Source: Lolium rigidum
Taxonomy: Eukaryota; Streptophyta; Magnoliopsida; Poales; Poaceae
Length of the DNA: 64,000 bases
Assembly: GCF_022539505.1 (NCBI RefSeq)
Contig: NC_061508.1
Location: 68,023,754 to 68,087,753 of the forward strand
Reading direction: 5' to 3'
Part shown: positions 46,948-57,703 of the stretch, piece by piece
Position numbering within the stretch: the first letter of the stretch is position 1
Layout: each line of letters opens with the position of its first letter
Notes under the pieces: model-generated
What the model was told of the DNA's origin: nothing
What the model saw: the letters and a program-made list of their open reading frames with translations, nothing else
The model's database searches: none
Made by a program: the position numbers and the translations under genes

Positions 46948-47162
46948 GTAAGGGATGCAAGGAAGTACTCAGGTTCTGGGGCTAACCATTTAATGTTAGA
47001 AAATTGGAACGTGTAAGAGTTTTTTTGTGGAAGAACTAGTTAAGGGTGGGTGAAGGCAGTGGCAGGCAGTGGATTGAAAATGCCGCCTGTTGGCTGGGCT
47101 GGTTTCTTTTGCTTCTGTTGGCAGTTATCAACGAATGTAGTAAACATATCCTAGATCCTAGC

Positions 47163-47228
47163 TATTACCTCCATTCCGAAATGTAGTGGCTTTCCAAAAT
47201 ATACTACATTTCGGAACAGAGGTAGTAT
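47163..47228. mobile_element. Short Stowaway-like MITE
   Basis: TACCTCCATTCCGAAATGTAGT pairs with ACTACATTTCGGAACAGAGGTA around a loop of about 18 bp. TA flanks suit a Stowaway (mariner) target. It is only about 65 bp, much shorter than usual. Confidence 0.6.
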
Positions 47229-47340
47229 ATGTTATAAGTTTCACGTATCCCAGGCCAGACCATTTGCCATGATCATCATGTACATGTTATAACTCAAGCA
47301 TTACATGAAACGGTGTGTTAATGCCTTCATGGGACCTCAT

Positions 47341-48947
47341 TTTTTTTCGATAAAGGGCGATTTCATTACTTAAAAGGTTTAAGTATTACACCCGGCCTCT
47401 GCATAGCTAAGATGCACACAGCCGCAACACAAAAAGCAGACAATTCCATGTTTGACCAAACGAAAAGAAGAACGCAGGACGCAGCCTGGAATACTAAGGT
47501 ATCGGTGGAGCAATCCTGAGACTATGCCGCCACCCATGTAGGGAAATAAAATCCTTCGTCGTGTCCTCCAACCGTGTACACACCTCCGTAAAGAGGTCGC
47601 GGTCCTCCATACGCTGCAGCAACGACCATGAACGGAGCAAACTGGTACACCGGTAGACAACCTGCAAAAGATTAGCATTTGTGTTATTAAAAACCTTGTC
47701 ATTTCTACATAGCCACAGCGACCAAATAATAGCAATCGCTCCCACCCTAATAAGTGTTTTGTACCTATGGTCCACCCCATTAAGCCAATTACCAAAGATA
47801 TTGGGAACGCTACGTGGTGGATATAAGGTAGAACTCATTTGGATGATTGATCATATAGACTTTGCAAACCGGCACTGGAAGAATAAGTGTTTGATTGTCT
47901 CATCTTGATGACAAAAAACACACGATTTACTTCCTTGCCAGTTGCGTTTAGCAAGGTTGTCTTTAGTAAGAATGACCCCCCGACAAAGATACCAAGCAAA
48001 GACCTTAGTCTTCAGAGGTATCTTCATCTTCCAAATTAGCTTATTATTAGATACCGGCTCGATGGGTTGGATCAAGGCCATATACATGGATTCAACTGAG
48101 AATATCCCATTCTCATTTAGATTCCATCTAAAAACATCCGGCCCATCTGTCAGCTGGATAGCTTCCAAACGCTGCAATAGGGCATTCCAAGATGCTAGCC
48201 TTTGTCCATTAAGATTTCTTCTGAACGTCATATTAGGTGGAGAAGACTCCATTACCTTGGATAAGGTATCACCTTTATGACACACAATATTATATAAGGC
48301 TGGATATTGTTGTCGGAGAGGGTAATCTCCAAGCCATTTATCCTCCCAAAATCTTATCTGTGTCCCATCATTGATCAAGAAAGATCCAAATGGGAAGAAA
48401 TATGATCCAAATGGGAAGAAATATCTCTTCGTCGCCATCAGGCCAGCCCAAAAGTGTGAATCCCCGGGTTTCCATGAGACCTAGGTATTGCCTTTGAACC
48501 AACATACTTTCTCTTCAAAATGGTTTGCCAGACCCCTTCTTCAGTGAGTAGTTTAGCCAGCCACTTCCCAAGCAGGGCCCTGTTCTTAACCTGAAGGTCA
48601 TGAACACCGAGCCCTCCTTGATCTTTCGGCCGACAAACAACTCCCCACTTAGTAAGCCGGTATTTCTTTTTTTTCGCTATCTCCTTGCCAAAAAAATCTT
48701 GATCGCAAATAATCTAAGCGACGCAAGACACCTTTTGGGATTTGGAAGAATGATATCATAAACAGTACCATATTGGTTAATACTGAATTAATGAGTACCA
48801 ATCTTCCACCTAGGGATTACAATTTACCTTTCCAACTACTTAACCGTTTTTGCAATCTTTCCTCGACATGTTTCCATTCTACCAACGTAAGTCTCCGGAA
48901 ATGAATCGGGATACCTAAGTATGAGATAGGAAACTGGCCCAACCCGC
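47341..48947 (-). mobile_element. LINE, 3' part of ORF2 and poly(A)
   Basis: On the minus strand, poly(A) (TTTTTTTT at 47341-47348, after CTTTATCG) closes a LINE. The coding remnant reads from 48947: QFPISYLGIPIHF, KHVEERLQKRLSSWKGKL, then after stops and frame changes the segment 47851-48438 with INDGTQIRFWEDKWLGDYPL, KMKIPLKTKVFAWYLCRGV and CVFCHQDETIKHLFFQCRFA, the zinc-binding reverse-transcriptase end domain (zf-RVT). A 21-bp tandem duplication lies at 48380-48425. The Tat element interrupts ORF2 at 48947, so the RT and 5' parts must lie to the right of that element, outside the window. Confidence 0.8.
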
Positions 48948-49490
48948 TGTCGAGGGTACTCCTCGGCAATGCCCTCCGATTGGGGCTTAGTGTTGATGGA
49001 ATCCTGCAAGCTGATACAAGACATCGGTTCATAGACAAGCGGGGAGAGCGATTTACCCAGGTTCGGGGCCCTCGATGAGGTAAAACCCTTACGTCCTGCC
49101 TGTCTGATTTTGATTATGATAATAAGGGGTTACAATGGGGTGCCGAAAGGTTCGGCTGAGATCTCGTCCAGAGGCTAAGTGCTGCGGCGACCTAGCTCTA
49201 GACTTCTGGTGGCTATGATTGCTAAGATTGATTGTGTCCCTCGGCAGCCTCTCTCCTGGCCTTTATATAGGTGGCTAGGTCTCAAGTGGTCTAACCGAGT
49301 ACGACTAGGTTTACAGTGATTCTAACTCTAAGCTTTCCTTGTTCGGCTCCTTCCTTGTCTTGCTCGTCAAGGAATCCTCCTACTGCGCCATCCAAGCGGC
49401 CCGCCTTGCCATCGAATACCTTCATGGGCCTCCAGTTAGATCGTATAGGGTAGGGCAATGTCGGTTACCCGAAGGGTAATGCCCACGTCA
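48948..49490 (-). repeat. 3' LTR of element H
   Basis: On the minus strand it starts TGACGTGGGCATTACCCTTC and ends GTACCCTCGACA, 543 bp. CCTATATAAAGG (49262-49273) is its TATA region. The polypurine tract CTCGGGGGCTAC abuts it at 49491. Confidence 0.85.
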
Positions 49491-50515
49491 GTAGCCCCCG
49501 AGTGTCTAGCCGAAGATAGTTCGGGTAGAGACTAAAGTGTGCCTCCACCTACTGTTCTTATTCTCAATTGCTCTTGTCCATCTTGTATCGACGTCATCTT
49601 CTTCTATCGGGTGCGCGCCCCGCGCTCCCGATGGGAGTATCCCCCGAGTCTAGGTACGAATGCTTGCAATCCGTGCGTAGACTCAAGTTGTACCACTCGA
49701 ATGTTTTGCTTTGCTGAATGTTATCCGATATCTTTGATTAATTTTCCGTGCGTGAGGGATAATGAGTAACGTGCCCGACTTTTGCTGGTTAACTGCCAAT
49801 GGCAAAACAACGTTACCCTACACAGAATCAAGTCCTCGGGCATGATCCTAGAGTGCCAAAAAGTTCTATCGGGTGCGCGTCCAGCTCTCCCGATGGGAGT
49901 AGCCCCCGAGTCTGGACACGGGCGCTTGCAACCGGGTGCAGACTCGAGCTGAGCATTCCATCCTTTTCTTCAGACGTTTCTTCATATGAATATCTTCGAG
50001 TCCTCATTTTATCGAGTGCGCGTTCCGCACTCCCGATGGGAGTAGCCCCCGAGTCTAGGCGTGGATGCTGGCAATCCGTGCGTAGAGTTAAACGTAACCA
50101 TCCGATGATTCTTCACTTTCTTTCGACTTCACGGCAGTCCACATGACGTCACTGATTACGTGTCGCTGCTGTGGTTTGACTGACAAGACTTGACCTGACG
50201 GGCCCACCCTAGTTCTGCGCAGGCAGTTTTTAGGAAGTGACTAGTGCACGCGCACCGACCGAGGCGTCTCCTCGATTTTCGCGCGTCGTGGGAATAATGG
50301 GCCGCCGGTTCCGTTTCTCCTCTTAGATGCCACGTGTACAGCCAGATCTGACCCACTTCCTGCGACGCTTGCGAAGTTATGGCCACGATCTCTCGTTAAT
50401 TTTTACGGCATAAATAGATAGCCTCCTTCTTCTTACTTTTTACTCCTCCTACTGCTCATCTTCTCGCCCAGTCTTTCCTATCACCTATGTTCTTCCCTCA
50501 AGAGCGTCGCGCGCC
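49491..50515. other. Non-coding spacer of element H
   Basis: Between the LTR and the antisense gene. It contains four GC-rich repeats of CTCCCGATGGGAGTAGCCCCCGAGTC type at 49625, 49890, 50030 and, mirrored in other Tat copies, at 32190. Near 50405 AAATAGATAGCC could serve as a TATA region for the antisense gene. Confidence 0.55.
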
Positions 50516-53500
50516 ATGGGCAAGAAGAAAGGCACCAGCGCCTCCGACGCACCCAAAGTCAGTCGCGACTGGAGCGCCTCCGCCATTTCCAACCGCGACG
50601 TAAACAGGCTGCGGACCCTGGGTTTCATCTCCTCATCTGAGGATGACATCCGTCTTCCAGGTGCTGTCTCTCGTCCGAGGCCTCCAAAAGGCTTCACCGT
50701 TATGTTCGCTGCTTTCTTATTCCGTGGTCTCTCTCTTCCTGCCCACGAGTTTCTTCATTCCCTTCTTTTCTTCTACGGGATTCAGCTCTGGCAGCTGACC
50801 CCAAACTCCATTCTCCACCTCTCTATCTTTATCACTGTCTGTGAAGCCTTCCTTGGCATTGACCCCCACTGGGGTCTTTGGAGGAAGATCTTCTATGTGA
50901 AGCGTCACAACGACAGCAATGGCCCCCCCGTCGTCGGTGGCGTTGGCTTTGTTGTCAGGAAGGAGATCGATTACTTCGACTACCCAATGAAGGAATCCGT
51001 CCAGGGCTGGCGCAACAAATGGTTTTATCTGCGAGACCCTTTGGTGCATGGGCGGCGCTCGAATCTCCCTCCCTTTGAAGATGTCTTGATAGCTCAGCCG
51101 AAGAAGTCCCGGTGAAACGCCCTTTCTCCCGAAGAAAGGGTGATAGCTGACAGGCTGTTCGACCAGGTCGTCGTCCTGAAGAATATGGGAGGCTTGACGA
51201 TGTGCGGCACTGAAGTAGTCTCAGTGTTCCTACAACGTCGAGTGCAGCCGCTGATGTCTCGACCCCATCAATTGTGGCTTTATACTGGCAAGGACGACAA
51301 ATCTAGAGTCAACTATGCCGACCTGTCGGCTGATGAACTCCGAGATGAAGTCCGTCGCTTAACGTGCCTCAGTATGAAGGACAATATTGTCCTAACATCG
51401 GCCCGTCCCCCTTATGATCTGGACCACCTCCCGACTGAGGTAATTTTCGTTGTTTCTTGCTTGTTGTTGTTGTTGTTTCTTTCTTCATTGTGCTTTACAA
51501 ACTTTCTTCTCTTGATAGGTCTCCGTCGTTGCTCAATGATATCCTTCTACGCCCGAAAGCGGTGTGGAACCAGAGGATGACGATGATGACTCTGAGGAGA
51601 CCGAAGACGTCCAACGCGCCCTTGAGGACAGCGATGTCCAAGAGGATGAAGCTGTCGAGGATGATGCCTTCATCAGGAGCAGGCGACGCATGCAGATAAA
51701 TGAGGATTTTATTACAACGGCTGAATCAAGTCCTAGCGGACAAGATAATGATGCCATTGGAACTGCTCCGCCTTCCCCTGCTAAGAAAAGTTCGACAGGC
51801 TTTTTCGCTGCCGAAGATGACCTGGACTCTGTGAGCATCTATACTCCTTTGTGACTTATCCTCTCGTTGTTTTGTGTGCTAATTGTCTATTCTTCTTAAG
51901 TAGCTCTGATGATGACGAAGTTCCTCTCGCAAAGAGGGCCAAATTATCTTTTGAGAGAAGGGCATCAGCTAAGGAGCCGAATCCTTCTCCCTCCAAGTCG
52001 ACGCCGCCCTCGCGAACGACTGTAGAAAAGATTGCAATGTCGAAGGTTATTCCTCCTGGCGATGCTCCCACCTCGTCGGCTGCACATGACCACGTAAGTG
52101 TTTTTATTTGTCTTGATTTCTTTCTTGCTTCGCCAAGCTTTTTCCCTTTCAACTAAATCTTCTTGGTTTTCTTCGTTGCAGCCGATTTATGCCACAGTCG
52201 ACGCTGTGGTAGATTTTGCCGAGCAGTTCACCCGACTGGAATCTGAAAACGCCCAGCTTCGGAAGACCGTCAAAACTTCGGCTGATTAGGTGCTGGAGGC
52301 CAACAGGCTTGCCACCGACGCTAAGAACGAAAACGTCTTGCTGAAGGAGGAGTTGAAGAGGCTGAAGCGACAAATGAAGGATGAGCAAGACGCCAGGCGC
52401 GAAGCTGCAGCCGCAACCGACAAGAAGGAAGGCGTCCTCCGTGAATCCATCACAAATTTATTGGGTAAAGTTCTTGGCACATAGTTCCTCTTTTTGCATT
52501 TTCCTTTCTGGTTGCTGATTTGTCCTCTTTCAGGGGTTGCCGATATAACCATTACTCGGGAGCGCATGTTTCGGGAGGACTCTACATCTGATGCCCTTTC
52601 TCTCGCCGCTGAGTCGAACGTCCAAGTTCTTGGACTTCTGCAGAAGACTAAAGGAGCATTGTCGAGGTTATACTCGATGATGTTCCCAAAGGTGAAGCAG
52701 GACAAGACTCTTGGAGAGATGGTTGATGCTTTCCTCGTCGACCCTTCTGAGCCTGTAGAGGTACTGAAACGCCGTTCCCGTTTGTTTGGGGCGGTTCTTA
52801 CTTTCCAGCTGCTGATGGGCCATGGGATGGGGTCTGAATTAGAGAAGTTGTCTAAGGCATTGCCTGTGGACGATGACAATCATCTAATCGACCTTGAACC
52901 CTTCAAGCGATCAGAAGTGACATGTGCTAATCAGCTCCTTAAATTGGTCGATGAAGCAAAGACCAAATATGCACCTGAAGTTGGCCCTGGCTCATCATCG
53001 GCACTTCCTAGAATGCTTGCTCTGTTAATTGTAATTAAGACCTGATGCAATTTGACTTGATCCTGTTTTATTTTGGCTCTATAGCCTAGTCCAAACAATC
53101 TTTTGATGTAACATATAGACTCCAGCGCTCCCGATGGGAGATTTATGCTAGTGTTGTTCTGATCTGAGAGTTGTACTGCAGATTCCTTCATCTTCTTCCC
53201 GTGCCGAACCTTTTCCAAATTCTTCGGCTAGCGATGAGTCTGGCCTTATTCGTTGTTTACGTGATCAAGTGTCTCGTTTGAACAAAGATACTACCTCCCT
53301 TCACGCGATGGCAACGTTGTTGAAGAAGAAGAGTGAGATAGCAACCGCCGTTGAACAATACGCTCTTGATCGTCTTCATATCGCTACCGAAAGTTTGGGC
53401 TGTAAGTGTTAACCCATCCTTTGATTCCTGACAGAGCTTGGATGTTCTCTTTGACTGATAATCGTTCCTTTACAGTCGTATCTTCAGATAAATCTGAGGA

Positions 53501-53972
53501 GAACAAGAAGATTCATGAAAAGGTCGAGGCGATGACCGACGTTGCTCACCCGAAACACGATTTATGGTTGCATCGTCCGAAAGCTGTTATCGTAGCAAAG
53601 TTCGAGCATCGGGCAGCGAAGGTGCACTACTACTTTGACAAATTCCATGCTCATCTCACGATGGTTTGGAAGACTTTGTTTCCTCTGGATCAAGCACCCG
53701 AAACTCTATCTGCTTTGTTTACCCGATTCAAATCTCCTGAGAGGATTCGATTGCTGGTGCGGAAAGAGCTCCTAGCTGGTGCTGAACTTGCCTTTGCTTC
53801 AGTATTGGCGTTTCATCCATCTTTAGACTTGAAGGCCATAGCAAACACCGAGAGAAATTTAGACCAATATTATGATATCGCCAGAGGTCCTGCGTATACC
53901 ATCATTTCAAGAATGGAGACAGGTATCGAAAGAGATCTGAGGGCCCGAGGGAACCAGGGAGCCCCGTCGTGA
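50516..53972 (+). CDS. Spliced antisense gene of Tat element (PF04195-like)
   Basis: This gene runs opposite to pol. It starts MGKKKGTSASDAPKVSRDWS. Residues 40-150 match the plant family called putative gypsy type transposon (PF04195): GFISSSEDDIRLPG, PPKGFTVMFAAFLFRGLSLP, LHLSIFITVCEAFLGIDPHW, LWRKIFYVKR. Exons, from splice borders: 50516-51438, about 51520-51830, about 51903-52095, about 52182-52464, about 52534-53010, a poorly resolved exon at 53180-53402, and one ending at 53972. Later exons are acidic, Ser-rich, then coiled coil (RLESENAQLRKTVKTSA and LKEELKRLKRQMKDEQDARR), then a tail with KFEHRAAKVHYYFDKFHAHL. In-frame stops at 51113, 51535 and 52288 (TGA, TGA, TAG) show decay. Function unknown. 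Confidence 0.75.
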
Positions 53973-54543
53973 ATGTAATAATCTTGTACCTGCATAAGAT
54001 TGTTTTGTGTAAATTCAACGCGTGCTTTGCACGTCATGTAGTTCTGTCGAATTTGTTAATTCGATTGATAATTTATTGTCGAGGGCGGCTGAGTGATCAA
54101 TTCAGCTTGCTCTCCCGACCACTTTGTTGTAGTTTGCAAATTTTATTGAGAAGTCGATATGTAAGTTTTGTAGGAGCGATACCCGTCGACTTAATCGAGG
54201 GAATTAAACGCTTGGCTTCGTCACATGGTGCACCGGTTTGAGCCTCTTTTTGTGATAGTATAACCATCGACTGCACTCGTGTATTTTCTCGAGGCTTGGA
54301 TTGGTTGTTTTTTGTGTGTCATTAACCTTAGCTCTCGTTGAGAGTATTTAATTAATGACACTGTGCGATCGTGTTTTTGGCCAACGCTCCCGATGGGAGT
54401 AAGAGCCAACGACAGGGGTCCCGAACGATTTGTTCGGATGATGAGGCCTGGATCAAGGAAAAATGTAGAAAATCTGATTCGAATTTTATTCATAATGTAA
54501 AAGCGACCTTAAGGGCTGTCGTGTGAATAAAAACAATTGTATC
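53973..54543. other. Spacer between antisense gene and integrase
   Basis: The 3' ends of the antisense gene and pol converge here. It is mostly AT-rich and includes one more GCTCCCGATGGGAGTAAGAG block near 54386. Confidence 0.5.
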
Positions 54544-55590
54544 CTATGTATAGAACCGTCGCAACTGTGCGACGTTCCAGGGATTCGCAACGTCTTTTCC
54601 CGAAGTTGGGTTTTTGAGCCGATATGCTCCTCCTGGTATCACTTCAGTGATGATGTATGGTCCTTCCCATGGAGATTCTAGTTTCAAGGGTCTCTCTTGC
54701 TTCAACCGCAGTACCATATGTCCAGCATTAAAGCTTCGACTGCGTATTCGTCGGCTGTGATAATTTCTCAACTCCTGCTGGTATACTGTTGTTCTTGCTA
54801 AAGCAATATCTCGAGCTTCGTCAAGGAGGTCCACAGCATCCTGCAGCGCAATGTTGGAAGAAGATTCTGTGTATGCTGTCACCCGAGGAGCTTCGAACCG
54901 AACGTCGGCTGGCAGAACTGCTTCGGCTCCATGTACCAAGAAGAACGACGTATATTGGGTCGACCTGTTAGGTGTAGTACGCAAACTCCAAAGTACAGAT
55001 GGTAACTCCTCGACCCAGGCTCCGGCCGCACCCGTAAGGCGTTTCTTGAGGCCATCCCCTATTAGACCGTTGATCCTTTCCACCTGGCCGTTGGTCTGTG
55101 GGTGGGCCACTGATGCAAATTTCAGTTTGATTCCTCCATCGTCACAAAATTTTCGGAACTCTTTGGAGTCAAAGTTAGATCCATTGTCTGTGACGATACT
55201 GTGAGGCATACCAAATCGACAAGTTATTCCCCTGAAGAACTGAACTGCTGTTTCGGCTTTCTGGTTTCGAACAGGTACTGCCTCAATCCACTTGGTGAAT
55301 TCGTTGACTGCGACCAATAAGTATGTATGCCCTCCAGGCGACGACCTCGGCAATGGTCCAACTTGGTCGAGTCCCCACTGGGCGAAGGGCCACGCCAAAG
55401 GAATTGTCATCAGATCTGTCGCAGGGGCGTGCGGTTTTGGTGAGAAACATTGGCAGGGGTCGCACTTCATGACCAGATCTCGAGCATCCAATGCCGCCGT
55501 TGGCCAGTAAAATCCTGCCCTGAAGGCCTTCGCCACAAGGGCCCTGCTCCCCGCATGATGTCCGCAAGTTCCTTCATGTATCTCGCGCAA
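54544..55590 (-). CDS. Integrase of element H
   Basis: It shows the zinc-binding H-H-C-C end (HEGTCGHHAG, then MKCDPCQCF), the catalytic D, D and E in DQVGPLPRSS, IVTDNGSNFDS and QTNGQVERING, and a C-terminal stretch with GHMVLRLKQERPLKLESPWE and GPYIITEVIPGGAYRL. It ends AQLRRFYT. It is the C-terminal part of the Pol polyprotein, out of frame with the upstream part because of a single extra T at about 55590. Otherwise it is intact. Confidence 0.85.
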   Translation of the reverse strand: MREIHEGTCGHHAGSRALVAKAFRAGFYWPTAALDARDLVMKCDPCQCFSPKPHAPATDLMTIPLAWPFAQWGLDQVGPLPRSSPGGHTYLLVAVNEFTKWIEAVPVRNQKAETAVQFFRGITCRFGMPHSIVTDNGSNFDSKEFRKFCDDGGIKLKFASVAHPQTNGQVERINGLIGDGLKKRLTGAAGAWVEELPSVLWSLRTTPNRSTQYTSFFLVHGAEAVLPADVRFEAPRVTAYTESSSNIALQDAVDLLDEARDIALARTTVYQQELRNYHSRRIRSRSFNAGHMVLRLKQERPLKLESPWEGPYIITEVIPGGAYRLKNPTSGKDVANPWNVAQLRRFYT

Positions 55591-57703
55591 ACAGTGCTTT
55601 TCCATCGTCAATGGCGATACACCTTTGAAAGATACCAGAGATGCTACGTTTGTAGAGTTCACCATTCACCACAGTAAAGGCTTTCGACCGTCTGATGATT
55701 CGTCTTGCTTCCACCGGATCCTCTGGCAATTCTTGCTTCGTCAAGTATGCTAGGAACGGTTTGGTCCATAGTGGCTCGAGGATGAGAACCTGTTCCGCAG
55801 ATGTAGGTGGAGATTCTTCGGCAGCTTGTTGCAGGCTTGCCTCTGGTTCGTCAGCCGAAGTTTTTGGGAGTGTCGACGCTTTTTCTTTTATCGACCGTTG
55901 AGTGATAACTTCGTAGAACACTCCGTCTGGAATGGGGGAGCACATGGACCCGATGTTCGCCAGAGTGTCGGCTTCCTCGTTGCTGGCTCTGCCGATGTGT
56001 TTAAGCTCGCACCCTTCGAATTTGGCTTCCATATTTTGATACAACTGTCGGTAGGCGATCATGTTGTCACTGACCGCGTCGCATAGATTCATCGACTGCT
56101 GTACCACCAGGTTTGAATCACCGTAAATTTCCAGGCGAGTCGCTCCGCATGCCTTTGCCATCTTCATTCCATGCAGCAGCGCTTCGTATTCTGCTTCATT
56201 GTTGGTTGGCAGGGAGAAATTCATACGTAGTATGTACTTCATCTTATCTCCCTGTGGCGATATTAGTATCACCCCTGCTCCTGCGCCTGTGCTCCGTTTG
56301 GATCCGTTGAAGTACATTGTCCACGACCCCGACATGTCGGGTGCTGCTGGCGTTTGTGACTGGATCCAATCTGCCACGAAATCTGGGAGGATTTGGGATT
56401 TTATCGCCATTCGATTGACATAAGTTATATCGTGCGGTGCTATTTCGATGGCCCATTGAGACACTCGACCAGTGGCCTCTGGGTTAGTCATTATGTTCTT
56501 TAATGGTGCTTCACTTACGATAATAATCTGATGCTCCGTGAAATAATGCCGTAGCTTGCGAGCAGACCTCCATACCGCATATGCCAGCTTCTGGTGATGA
56601 GGGTACCTCTGCTTCGCAGGCGTGAGTACTTCACTGAGATAGTAAACGGGTCTCTGCACACCGTGGACTCTCCCTGCTTCTTCCCGTTCGACGACTAGTA
56701 CGCTGCTGAAGACTTGGGTTGTTGCTGCTATGTACATGAGCAGTGTTTCTTTTTCGCGTGGGGTTACGAGGACTGGGAAGGTCGATAAGATCTTCTTCAG
56801 ATTGTCGAATGATTCCTGCGCCTCATTTGTCCACTCGAATTTTTCTGATTTTTTCATCAAGTTGTAGAAGGGCAAAGCTTTTTCTCCTAGTTTGGCGATG
56901 AACCTGCTAAGCGCTGCCAATCGTCCTGCCAGTTGCTGCACTTGGTGCAGATTCTTTGGCGGCTCCATGTCGAGAATAGCTTTGATCTTCAAAGGATTAG
57001 CTTCTATCCCTCTAGCTGATATGAAGTAGCCGAGTACTTGTCCCCCTGGCACTCCGAAGAAGCATTTCTTTGGGTTCAGCTTGATTTTGTATCTATCTAG
57101 GTTGTCGAAGGTTTCCCGCAAATCATCGATGAGAGTGGAGGCGTGCTTCGTCTTTACCACGATGTCGTCGATGTATACTTCGATGTTCCTCCCAATCTGT
57201 TCCCCAAGGCAGGCTTGCATGCACTGTTGATAAGTTGCTCCCGCATTTTTCAACCCGAAGGTCATGACGTTATAGCAGAAAACACCGTGTGGGGTGATAA
57301 ATGCAGTTAACTCCTGGTCTTCTTTCTTGAGCTTGATCTGATTATATCCGGAGTATGCATCGAGAAAGGAGAGACGATCGCATCTGGAATCGACTATCTG
57401 ATCAATGCGAGGCAGTGGAAAATGGTCTTTCGGGCAATGCTTGTTGAGACTGGTGTAATCGATGCACATGCGCAGAGCGGTTGTGTCTTTCTTTGGCACC
57501 ATGACGGGGTTGGCCACCCACTCGGCTTCCTTGAGCTCCCGAATGAATCCTGCTTTACGGAGTCGACTAACTTCTTCGCCAATCGCTCTTCTCTTCGGAT
57601 CGGAAAATCGGCGCATTGACCGTTGTACTGGTTTGGCTATTGGGTCAACATTGAGGGCGTGCTCAGCGAGTTCCCTGGGGATACCTGGCATGTCGGATGG
57701 TTC
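55574..57703 (-). CDS. RT, RNase H and archaeal-type RNase H of element H
   Basis: The frame enters at SDMPGIPRELAEH, just before RT. RT motifs are PVMVPKKDTTALRMCIDYTS, LSFLDAYSGYNQI, MTFGLKNAGATYQ and the catalytic VYIDDIVVKTK. A first RNase H follows (VYYLSEVLTPAKQRYPHHQK, LRHYFTEHQI). Then comes the second, archaeal-type RNase H typical of Tat elements: SWTMYFNGSKRSTGAGAGV, NNEAEYEALLHGMKMAKACG, YGDSNLVVQQ, NEEADTLANIGS. Its first catalytic Asp (normally YFDGS) is Asn. The open frame continues upstream into the nested LTR to 58249, but that part is not Pol. The frame breaks at 55590. Confidence 0.85.
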   Translation of the reverse strand, partial: EPSDMPGIPRELAEHALNVDPIAKPVQRSMRRFSDPKRRAIGEEVSRLRKAGFIRELKEAEWVANPVMVPKKDTTALRMCIDYTSLNKHCPKDHFPLPRIDQIVDSRCDRLSFLDAYSGYNQIKLKKEDQELTAFITPHGVFCYNVMTFGLKNAGATYQQCMQACLGEQIGRNIEVYIDDIVVKTKHASTLIDDLRETFDNLDRYKIKLNPKKCFFGVPGGQVLGYFISARGIEANPLKIKAILDMEPPKNLHQVQQLAGRLAALSRFIAKLGEKALPFYNLMKKSEKFEWTNEAQESFDNLKKILSTFPVLVTPREKETLLMYIAATTQVFSSVLVVEREEAGRVHGVQRPVYYLSEVLTPAKQRYPHHQKLAYAVWRSARKLRHYFTEHQIIIVSEAPLKNIMTNPEATGRVSQWAIEIAPHDITYVNRMAIKSQILPDFVADWIQSQTPAAPDMSGSWTMYFNGSKRSTGAGAGVILISPQGDKMKYILRMNFSLPTNNEAEYEALLHGMKMAKACGATRLEIYGDSNLVVQQSMNLCDAVSDNMIAYRQLYQNMEAKFEGCELKHIGRASNEEADTLANIGSMCSPIPDGVFYEVITQRSIKEKASTLPKTSADEPEASLQQAAEESPPTSAEQVLILEPLWTKPFLAYLTKQELPEDPVEARRIIRRSKAFTVVNGELYKRSISGIFQRCIAIDDGKALFARDT

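Larger units (their letters stand above)
48948..57703 (-). mobile_element. Tat-lineage gypsy retrotransposon H (3' part)
   Basis: The element reads on the minus strand. Its 3' LTR is at 48948-49490. Pol lies at 54544-57703, and a spliced antisense gene at 50516-53972 fills the space between integrase and LTR. RT with two RNase H domains plus this antisense gene places it in the Tat/Retand lineage. The 5' end (LTR, gag, protease) is outside the window because a nested LTR at 57704 and then a CACTA element cut it. Left target flank is CCCGC (48943-48947). Confidence 0.85.
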
